Of a stretch of 17,407 nucleotides of DNA, positions 9,039 through 14,850 are shown piece by piece. Under the pieces are notes generated by a model. It was not told the origin of the DNA. It saw only the letters and a program-made list of their open reading frames with translations, and made no database searches. The stretch's first letter is position 1; each line of letters begins with the position of its first letter. The position numbers were made by a program, and so were the translations under genes. Origin of the DNA: JAIBBG01 sp040381475. GTDB lineage: Bacteria > Bacteroidota > Bacteroidia > Flavobacteriales_D > Sanyastnellaceae. The stretch is from the NCBI GenBank assembly GCA_040381475.1, contig JBEIHH010000065.1, forward strand, positions 1 to 17,407, written 5' to 3'.

Positions 9039-9198
9039 AATTTTCAGCTTTTGGTTGACCCGAACAACGAATTAATCGGGGTGCAAATTTCGTGATCTAA
9101 TTCACCTAAAAGACGAGTTTGCAATAAAATAACTTCGTCAGAATGGAAACGTGGCAACACTCAATTACGTTGTTCCCGATTCAACGACTGAATAGAAG

Positions 9199-9618
9199 TT
9201 AGGCAGTAGCCTTTTTGTGGGTTGGAGATTTTTTAATGAACATGTGTGCCCAGATACTTCTTGAAACTCTGAACAGATATGGAAAAAGCACTATTGTCAT
9301 TCCAAAGCCGGTTCCTAAAAATGTCCATGGATGGGTTAGAAATCCAAATTCCATGAGGCCCCAGGCATCAAAACATTTCAGTGCAACCAGCACACTGACC
9401 CATAAAGCCACAGTTAAGGCCCAGCTCACGTAAGCTGCTCCGAAATAAAAGCCTGTTTCAGGTTTCAGATTGGTGTCGCATATTTCACAGCGGTTTTTGA
9501 CCAGGCCGATTTTTTCAAACGTGTACAAAGAAGGGTTTTCGAATATGGATGATTTTCCGCAGCCCGGACATTTAAATGTCACTGCTGAAAGAAATGAATT
9601 GTGTTTGACTTCGGACAT
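9199..9618 (-). CDS. DUF983 family zinc-ribbon membrane protein
   Basis: 139 residues. The N-terminal CPGC (C17, C20) and CEIC (C44, C47) form a probable zinc ribbon. FGAAYVSWALTVALWVSVLVA (about 59-81) and LGTGFGMTIVLFPYLFR (about 100-117) are two transmembrane segments, and the tail is basic (KKSPTHKKATA). This layout, with the YFGAAYVSWAL stretch, matches the DUF983 family as I know it; no biochemical function is established there. The ATG at 9616-9618 is preceded by a TAATTTTA element at 9623-9630 and a perfect palindrome at 9652-9667, so it probably has its own promoter. Downstream, 160 bp separate it from the type B T9SS cargo gene on the same strand. Confidence 0.85.
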   Translation of the reverse strand: MSEVKHNSFLSAVTFKCPGCGKSSIFENPSLYTFEKIGLVKNRCEICDTNLKPETGFYFGAAYVSWALTVALWVSVLVALKCFDAWGLMEFGFLTHPWTFLGTGFGMTIVLFPYLFRVSRSIWAHMFIKKSPTHKKATA

Positions 9619-9622
9619 ATGG

Positions 9623-9630
9623 TAAAATTA
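9623..9630 (-). promoter_or_regulatory. Candidate -7 promoter element of the DUF983 gene
   Basis: TAATTTTA on the minus strand is one mismatch from the Bacteroidota -7 consensus TAnnTTTG and ends four bases before the ATG at 9618. If used, transcription would begin at or next to the start codon (a leaderless or nearly leaderless mRNA). No TTG-type -33 element is visible at the right spacing, which fits dependence on an activator at the adjacent palindrome. Confidence 0.35.
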
Positions 9631-9651
9631 AGTTGTCTGAATTGTCTGCGT

Positions 9652-9667
9652 TGTGACCTTGGTCACA
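9652..9667. promoter_or_regulatory. Perfect CRP-type palindrome, candidate operator
   Basis: TGTGACCTTGGTCACA has 7-bp arms around a 2-bp centre and matches the TGTGA-N6-TCACA consensus of CRP-family regulators exactly. It lies in the 96-bp gap between the DUF4249 stop and the DUF983 start. Its centre is 41.5 bases upstream of the DUF983 ATG, the classical position of a class II activator site if transcription begins at the ATG. It could instead act as a short hairpin (6-bp stem, 4-base loop) after the DUF4249 gene, but no U-tract follows on either strand. Confidence 0.45.
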
Positions 9668-9714
9668 TGAGGCACTTATTCCATGTTTAAAGGGAAAATC
9701 GCAAAACACCCTCA

Positions 9715-10707
9715 TTAGTTGCAAATCACGGTATCATAAACAGCACCATAACCTATGAAAGCTCCCAAACCGCCATCAACATTGGATTCAAGGTTGTATG
9801 GCACAGAAAATGGACTTCCCTGATTGGAAACCTGGGTTTCGAAACTATACAGAAATTTATAGGCGTTCCTATCCATTGTGCAGCCACGAACTGCTACGGT
9901 GTCACCACGTTTGAAAAAGCCACGCTCGCCGTTGAGTTCATCGAACTTTGTTGAGTTAGGCTCTGAGCCACGGTAATAACCAAACTCGAATGACAAGCCA
10001 TTGAAGAAAGTATCGTCGAATACTGAGCCCAGAGGAGCGATGTATCCGGGATCTTTTTGTGTTCCGCGCAATTCTTCATCTTCGATCCATTCCGGATAAT
10101 TATTGATCCTCTGTGCAAACCAGCGATAGGCATTTCCTGTGGTGTCAGGATCTGTGAGGGTTCCAAAAATGAATCCAAGACTATCGTCGGGCAGCGTACT
10201 AACCACTTCAAACCACAAACTGTCAAGCTCAACAATTTCAGGTATACGTGTCACTCCACTCACTCTGTGATTGTCTTTATTGATCTCGAGATTATATACT
10301 TTTCCGGCTTCGCCGAAAAGCTCGAATGTGGTATATAGACAAATATCAAGTGCTTGTAGGGTTTCTATCGGTACGCCCAAAACTGTCGAAGCGAGTTCTA
10401 ATTCTTCCGGGGTCAGGTCTGATGAGCAGACTTCCTGAAGCGTATAACTGAGGTTGTCTACTCGAATAATGACTTCCGCGTCGTGTACAAAAATGTTTTG
10501 CAAAGTGGTAATATCGGTTGGCTCAAAGTAACCATTGCTCCAAGTGAGCAGAATGATTGGCAGATTATCCGGAAAAATATTTCCTTCGACAACTATTTTT
10601 TGCTCTGCTACAGGAAGATCAACCGTGATTTCTTTTTCACAGGAAATGAGCAGCATGACGCAGGCCGAGATAAGAGCAAAATAGACTGTGCTGATCTTTC
10701 TGAACAT
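9715..10707 (-). CDS. DUF4249 family outer-envelope lipoprotein
   Basis: 330 residues. The N-terminus MFRKISTVYFALISACVMLLISC is a lipoprotein signal with the lipid-anchored cysteine at C23. It is followed directly by EKEITVDLPVAEQKIVVEGNI, the typical opening of DUF4249 proteins (short acidic linker, DLP, then a beta-strand IVVEG). The rest is beta-rich, with YNLEINKDNHRVSGVTRIPE near 137-156 and a C-terminal GYGAVYDTVICN. Members usually sit beside a TonB-dependent receptor and are thought to be its surface-exposed partner lipoprotein; no such receptor is present here. The ATG at 10705-10707 is preceded closely by a TAATTTTG promoter-like element. The hairpin of the upstream htrA gene separates the two, so this gene is probably transcribed alone. 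Confidence 0.83.
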   Translation of the reverse strand: MFRKISTVYFALISACVMLLISCEKEITVDLPVAEQKIVVEGNIFPDNLPIILLTWSNGYFEPTDITTLQNIFVHDAEVIIRVDNLSYTLQEVCSSDLTPEELELASTVLGVPIETLQALDICLYTTFELFGEAGKVYNLEINKDNHRVSGVTRIPEIVELDSLWFEVVSTLPDDSLGFIFGTLTDPDTTGNAYRWFAQRINNYPEWIEDEELRGTQKDPGYIAPLGSVFDDTFFNGLSFEFGYYRGSEPNSTKFDELNGERGFFKRGDTVAVRGCTMDRNAYKFLYSFETQVSNQGSPFSVPYNLESNVDGGLGAFIGYGAVYDTVICN

Positions 10708-10711
10708 GTTG

Positions 10712-10719
10712 CAAAATTA
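10712..10719 (-). promoter_or_regulatory. Candidate -7 promoter element of the DUF4249 gene
   Basis: TAATTTTG on the minus strand is a perfect TAnnTTTG match, ending four bases before the ATG at 10707, so the mRNA would have little or no leader. The nearest upstream TTTG is 29 bp away, too far for a standard -33 element. A 6-bp inverted repeat (GAGCAT/ATGCTC, 10722-10727 and 10738-10743) lies where that element would be expected. Confidence 0.4.
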
Positions 10720-10752
10720 GTGAGCATGCGACATAGAATGCTCCGGGGCAAA

Positions 10753-10780
10753 ACAAAGGCCGCGTGCAGGCGGCCTTTGT
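10753..10780 (-). terminator. Strong hairpin terminator after htrA
   Basis: ACAAAGGCCGC at 10753-10763 pairs perfectly with GCGGCCTTTGT at 10770-10780 (11-bp stem, 6-base loop). On the minus strand a short TTTT follows it, and an A-rich tract precedes it (seven T on the plus strand at 10784-10790), the arrangement of a bidirectional intrinsic terminator. It starts 17 bp after the htrA stop and isolates htrA from the DUF4249 gene. Confidence 0.85.
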
Positions 10781-10797
10781 CTGTTTTTTTGATCTAA

Positions 10798-12264
10798 TTA
10801 CAGTCTGAAACCATACATGGCTTCCATACCGTTCGAGTAGTAACCTTTGATTTCAATGTACTTGCCTTCTTTTCCTTCCAGCGCATTTCTCAGATCTGTT
10901 GGATTGCCAATCGAAATCCCGTCAATTTTGGTAACGATAAATCCTTTTTGCATGCCTATCGATTTAAACTTACCAGGCTGTAGATCGGTTACTTTCGCTC
11001 CACCAGAAATTCTCAGTTTCGAAAGATCTTCGGCAGCCGGTTCAATAAAAGTTGCACCAAGAGACTGCACATTATCTCCCGCTGCTGAGGCCGTGGAGTT
11101 GAAGTCATCCAGTTGAGGTTTACCACTGCGGTTTCTGAGAACAACGTCAACTATCTGAGCCTTGCCGTCTCGCCAAACAGTCACTTTCACTTTATCGCCA
11201 GGACGGTATCTGCTAATCTGCTCCTGCAATTGAGGAACGTTTCTTACACTGGCATCACCAACTTTCTGAATTATATCTCCTTCGCGGATTCCACTGTCAG
11301 CTGCCGCTCCGCCATCAGTTAAAGACTCAACCTGTATACCGGCTACTTCCTTTAATCCTGCGTCTTTGGCTGCTTCTTCAGTAACGTCCTTGATTCTTAC
11401 ACCTATAAACGCGCGCTGCACGTGACCGAACTCCATGATATCCGTCGCAATCTTGCGGGCAATAGAGGAGGGAACCGCAAACGAATAACCGGAGAAGGCT
11501 CCTGTTCTCGAGGCAATGGCTGTATTGACTCCAATAAGTTCACCACGTGTATTCACCAATGCTCCACCGCTGTTCCCGGGGTTGACTGCTGCATCTGTCT
11601 GGATAAATGATTCAACCGGAAATATTTCCTCGTTGGTCCTGCCATCACCACCCAGGAGATTGATGTTTCTTGCTTTCGCACTTACTATACCTGCTGTAAC
11701 GGTGCTTGTCAGGTCAAAGGGATTACCCACTGCGATCACCCATTGACCGATTTTAACTTCATCAGAACTTCCCCAAATTACCGCAGGAAGGTTCTTTTCT
11801 TCGATTTTTATTACAGCGATATCAGTGCTGGGATCACGGCCAACAAGCCTCCCTTCATATGTCTTGTTGTTGTTCAAAGTCACCATCAGCTTTTCAGCTC
11901 CTTCAACAACGTGGTTGTTGGTGATGATGTAACCGTCATTGGAGATAATAACTCCCGAGCCTGACGACATTTGAACCTGTGGCTCCTGTCTGTAACCAAA
12001 GAAATCGGACCATGGGTTGAATACCGGTTGCATGGTGGATTGCGTTTTGACGTGAACCACTGAATTTACGGTACGCTCGGCTGCCGACGTGAAGTCGATG
12101 CTGCCGTCGGTTGGGAATGCTGAATAATTGGCGTTGTACACCGGCATTTCCTGTGTGGCCCCTAACATTGACGCAGGCCGGGTATCAAAAAACATTTTGT
12201 AAGCGCCGAGAGAAATGATTCCCCCTGCAAAGGCCATGGCTATGAGCATCAGATTCTTTTTCAT
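10798..12264 (-). CDS. htrA: Do/DegP-type periplasmic serine protease with two PDZ domains
   Basis: 488 residues, normal for DegP/HtrA. An N-terminal hydrophobic segment (about 4-22) acts as an export signal or membrane anchor; no clear signal-peptidase site follows it. The trypsin-like domain carries the catalytic triad H118 (in TNNHVV), D148 (in STDIAVIKI) and S232 (in NPGNSGGALV). A Q-linker-like loop around FNPWSDFFGYRQEPQVQM (about 82-99) matches the LA-loop position. PDZ1 spans about 286-378 (AFIGVRIKDV...GDIIQKVGD) and PDZ2 about 402-476 (GFIVTKIDGISIGNPTDL). It should degrade or chaperone misfolded envelope proteins as an oligomer. A TAATTTTG promoter element lies 46 bases upstream and a strong hairpin follows, so it is probably transcribed alone. 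The symbol degP is equally usable. Confidence 0.95.
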   Translation of the reverse strand: MKKNLMLIAMAFAGGIISLGAYKMFFDTRPASMLGATQEMPVYNANYSAFPTDGSIDFTSAAERTVNSVVHVKTQSTMQPVFNPWSDFFGYRQEPQVQMSSGSGVIISNDGYIITNNHVVEGAEKLMVTLNNNKTYEGRLVGRDPSTDIAVIKIEEKNLPAVIWGSSDEVKIGQWVIAVGNPFDLTSTVTAGIVSAKARNINLLGGDGRTNEEIFPVESFIQTDAAVNPGNSGGALVNTRGELIGVNTAIASRTGAFSGYSFAVPSSIARKIATDIMEFGHVQRAFIGVRIKDVTEEAAKDAGLKEVAGIQVESLTDGGAAADSGIREGDIIQKVGDASVRNVPQLQEQISRYRPGDKVKVTVWRDGKAQIVDVVLRNRSGKPQLDDFNSTASAAGDNVQSLGATFIEPAAEDLSKLRISGGAKVTDLQPGKFKSIGMQKGFIVTKIDGISIGNPTDLRNALEGKEGKYIEIKGYYSNGMEAMYGFRL

Positions 12265-12310
12265 ATGGCTTTAATCAGTAATTTGTTGGTTGTTTTTTTC
12301 TTTTGAGTTT

Positions 12311-12318
12311 CAAAATTA
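12311..12318 (-). promoter_or_regulatory. Candidate -7 promoter element of htrA
   Basis: TAATTTTG on the minus strand matches TAnnTTTG exactly and would give a leader of about 40 bases before the htrA ATG at 12264. No good -33 TTG is seen about 20 bp further up. The element lies in the 241-bp gap 12265-12505, the longest gene-free stretch here; nothing else convincing is seen in that gap. Confidence 0.45.
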
Positions 12319-12505
12319 AAACGAAGAATTCGTAACGCATTGTGCAGCGCTTGTAAAAATGTGTTAAGTCTGTTCTTCAGGCTGATCAAAAAATCGAATT
12401 GACGGGGGATTGAGGCATTTGTTGCTATGTTCTCCATGAAAACTTTAACTTGTTATTAAGGCTTGTTCTGCCCGGTTTAGTGATGTGCAGTTGCTGCGAT
12501 GAGAG

Positions 12506-13231
12506 TTAACTATTCCCATCCAGAGAACCAAAAACTTTACGCAGTATTTCGTTTACACGGGCTGCAGAATCCCTTCTTATTTTCTTTTCTTCTGCAGAGA
12601 TATAAAAAAACAAACCGTTGAGTGCTTTGTCCGTTACATATGCTTTGAGATCGGTATTCACCTGCGAATTGCCGGAAAACAAAGTGGAAGCGTTGTAAGC
12701 CGCAGCCAATGGCTCATAAATTTGTGTGAGACCAACATCATTGATTGCTTTTTCTACGATAGGGGAGAACTTTTGCACCAATTCAGCAGTAGTTGCTTTT
12801 CGCAGATAGTTTGTAGCTGCTGTGCTGTCGCCTTTTAATATCTGAAAACCGTCTTCTATTGTCATGGCCATAATTGCATTGAGGAAGACTGGTGCTGCTT
12901 CGGTGGCAGCTTTTTCTGCGGCTCTGTTTAATGTCAATTCAAACTTCTCTACCTGTGTTTGAAAACCATTGTTCAGGGCAAACGTTTTCACTTTTTCGGC
13001 ATCTTTAGGAAAAGGAATTTTGATGAATGGATTCTTGAAGAAGCCATCTGTTTTGGAGGTAAATGAAACTGCATTCGTGGCGCCAACTTTCAGCGCCTCC
13101 TTCAGTCCGTTAATTACTTCCTGATTGGTTAATGCGTGTTTTGAAGACTGAGAGCCTATCACACTTTCCAGCACCGCAGGATCGCAGGAACTGACAAGAG
13201 GAAACAACAAGATGATCAATAATTTTTTCAT
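12506..13231 (-). CDS. DUF4197 family lipoprotein
   Basis: 241 residues. The lipoprotein signal MKKLLIILLFPLVSSC places the lipid anchor at C16. The mature part is mostly helical and matches DUF4197: LTNQEVINGLKEALKVGATNAV (about 35-56), NPFIKIPFPKDAEKV (about 67-81), an alanine-rich helix, FLNAIMAMTIEDGFQIL (about 116-132), and a C-terminal ALNGLFFYISAEEKKIRRD. The family is widespread in Gram-negative bacteria and has no assigned function that I know of. It lies 40 bp after the small secreted protein and in the same direction, so it may be the last gene of the T9SS-related operon; no promoter or terminator is visible in the gap. Confidence 0.85.
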   Translation of the reverse strand: MKKLLIILLFPLVSSCDPAVLESVIGSQSSKHALTNQEVINGLKEALKVGATNAVSFTSKTDGFFKNPFIKIPFPKDAEKVKTFALNNGFQTQVEKFELTLNRAAEKAATEAAPVFLNAIMAMTIEDGFQILKGDSTAATNYLRKATTAELVQKFSPIVEKAINDVGLTQIYEPLAAAYNASTLFSGNSQVNTDLKAYVTDKALNGLFFYISAEEKKIRRDSAARVNEILRKVFGSLDGNS

Positions 13232-13271
13232 CGAAAGTGAAACCAGCGCTTGTCTTAACGGAGATTCTTAG

Positions 13272-13862
13272 TTACTTCTTATTGCCGCATGTGAAGGCAA
13301 TGTCGTGGTTGGTATAAGACACGCCTGTGGATGTTTTACCCATGATGGATATTTTTCCAGTAACCTGACCGGGTGTTGTGAGCTGCATAAGCAGTATACG
13401 TTTGTTCTCTTTGCAAACGGTTTGTTTTTCGGTTGGAATGCAAAACCATGCGCCGTCTCTCGTTTGGATGGATGTGCGCGCCCCGGATTCAAACGCCGAG
13501 AAGTCCATGTTCAAAGTGTTCACTGAATTTTCATAATTGTCTGTCGCTCCAATCGTCAGCCACGAATCGAACTTCAGTTTATCTTCTTTATCGACCAAAG
13601 CTCGGTTGGCATCTTTAGATAAAGCCCCGCCCGTTTCGGCCTGAAAAAATGGTTTCGTGCTTTTGATTTCAAGCGGATGAAGTGAATCGCCGAATACAAC
13701 CAATACCTGATCTTTTACATTGGTTAACTCCGCATAAATGCGATAAGTCTTGCCGGGTACCTTCCCTTCGTTTTCTATTTCTTCTATGACAATCCGCTGA
13801 AACTGCGCCAAAAAAGGAAAGCACGTACCTAACAAAAAGCTAAGCAAAATCAATTTTCTCAT
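13272..13862 (-). CDS. Small secreted protein of unknown function in the SprB-PorP operon
   Basis: 196 residues with a clear signal peptide (1-19, LILLSFLLGTCFPFLA, cut before Q20). The mature protein opens with a beta-rich block: FQRIVIEEIENEGKVPGKTYRIYAEL in two parts (21-45), VFGDSLHPLEIKST (56-69), FFQAETGGALS (72-82) and FDSWLTIG (98-105). I recall this pattern (VPGxTYRxYAEL, then FGD..PL.I, then FDSWxTIG) as an unnamed domain inside large Bacteroidota T9SS proteins, here standing alone; this is from memory and unverified. The mature part has three cysteines (C141, C150, C192). No T9SS sorting domain is present, so it probably stays in the periplasm or outer envelope. It starts eight bases after the PorP-like stop, so co-transcription is very likely. 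Confidence 0.8.
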   Translation of the reverse strand: MRKLILLSFLLGTCFPFLAQFQRIVIEEIENEGKVPGKTYRIYAELTNVKDQVLVVFGDSLHPLEIKSTKPFFQAETGGALSKDANRALVDKEDKLKFDSWLTIGATDNYENSVNTLNMDFSAFESGARTSIQTRDGAWFCIPTEKQTVCKENKRILLMQLTTPGQVTGKISIMGKTSTGVSYTNHDIAFTCGNKK

Positions 13863-13870
13863 GGATGATA

Positions 13871-14836
13871 TTATTTTGGCCTTACCACCCTGCTTCTGTC
13901 AAGCACCGGGGGACCCAAAATTCCTTTGGCAAAATACTTGCCACGTTTACCGGGTATGATATAACCAATGATTATTTCATGCGAGAATGGACTCATCACT
14001 TTCGCTTCTGAGATAGTCAGATCAAATGAATAGCCCAAAAGGAAATTCTGGTAGAATCCACCAAGATTTAAGGCAATTGCATCTTTGTGCCGGTAAGTCA
14101 TGCCTGCCCAGGCCATGTCGCGATATCCAACTTGCAGATTGGCATCCAACTGAGCAGGAGTGACACCTGTCAGTTTGATCAATCCACTTGGCTGAACTGA
14201 AAAATCTTCAGAAGCATCGAAGCGATAGGAACCTGAGAACTGGAAATGCCTGATATTGCGGTTCTCGCCACCGAATGGACTGTTTACTTTAAGTTTTGTT
14301 TGAATAAGTTGGGGAACTGAAAATCCAAAGTAATAATCTTCGCCATAAATCATCATTCCCACATTGGCGTCAACATTCATGCTTGATTCGGCCATCATAT
14401 TGTTCAGCGACTGATCGTTCTGATCGTAAACAACGAGCTTGGAATTATCAAATTTGAATTGATTAGCACAGAGACTCAAACCGAAACTGACAGCATCGAA
14501 ATTGTTGAGGTCAATATGGTATGCTCCTGTAGCCTCGATTCCTGTCCGTGTGATAGCTCCGCCGGCATCGTCTCTTTGCAGAATCGCTCCAAATCCGGAA
14601 TTCTTCGGTCCCTGCATATGTCCGCTTGCCAGCATTGTTGAAGGAGCACCGTTGAATCCGGCCCACTGATTTCTGTATGAAATGAAAAGAGGGATCTGGT
14701 TTTGGGTTCCTGCCACTGCGGGGTTTATCAAATATGGATTGACCTGGAACTGCGTCCTGCGCCATATCTGTTGTGCATTCATACCAACAGATGTGAAGGC
14801 AAGAAGGGCTATGATGACGAGTATGTTCTTTTTCAT
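13871..14836 (-). CDS. PorP/SprF family type IX secretion system membrane protein
   Basis: 321 residues from the ATG at 14834-14836. The signal peptide MKKNILVIIALLAFTSVGMNA is followed by the family hallmark QFQVNPYLINPAVAGTQNQIPLFISYRNQWAGFNGAP, and then by alternating beta-strands of an outer-membrane barrel to a C-terminal EIIIGYIIPGKRGKYFAKGILGPPVLDRSRVVRPK. SprF of Flavobacterium johnsoniae is needed for secretion of the adhesin SprB, and paralogues serve other type B cargoes; here the gene directly follows a SprB-like type B protein, so it is probably its dedicated partner. A GTG at 14842 would add two residues, but a consensus AGGAGG seven bases before the ATG (and only one base before the GTG) decides for the ATG. 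Confidence 0.93.
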   Translation of the reverse strand: MKKNILVIIALLAFTSVGMNAQQIWRRTQFQVNPYLINPAVAGTQNQIPLFISYRNQWAGFNGAPSTMLASGHMQGPKNSGFGAILQRDDAGGAITRTGIEATGAYHIDLNNFDAVSFGLSLCANQFKFDNSKLVVYDQNDQSLNNMMAESSMNVDANVGMMIYGEDYYFGFSVPQLIQTKLKVNSPFGGENRNIRHFQFSGSYRFDASEDFSVQPSGLIKLTGVTPAQLDANLQVGYRDMAWAGMTYRHKDAIALNLGGFYQNFLLGYSFDLTISEAKVMSPFSHEIIIGYIIPGKRGKYFAKGILGPPVLDRSRVVRPK

Positions 14837-14843
14837 ATTCACT

Positions 14844-14849
14844 CCTCCT
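14844..14849 (-). promoter_or_regulatory. Consensus Shine-Dalgarno site of the PorP/SprF-like gene
   Basis: AGGAGG on the minus strand lies seven bases before the ATG at 14836 and wholly within the 14-base gap after the SprB-like stop codon. Such a strong site is unusual in Bacteroidota, where most genes have none. It fixes the start at the ATG and may ensure efficient re-initiation after the long upstream gene. Confidence 0.7.
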
Positions 14850-14850
14850 G

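Noticed and set aside
9062..9175. Inverted repeat GAACAACG/CGTTGTTC (9062-9069 and 9168-9175)
   Set aside because: Only 8 bp with about 98 bases between the arms; likely chance, with no supporting motif.
12319..12505. Small gene or RNA in the longest intergenic stretch
   Set aside because: No reading frame with a plausible start and product, and no stable hairpin beyond four or five base pairs, was seen.
14840..14842. GTG as the start of the PorP/SprF-like protein
   Set aside because: It is one base from the AGGAGG site, too close for initiation; the ATG six bases later has ideal spacing and begins a normal signal peptide.
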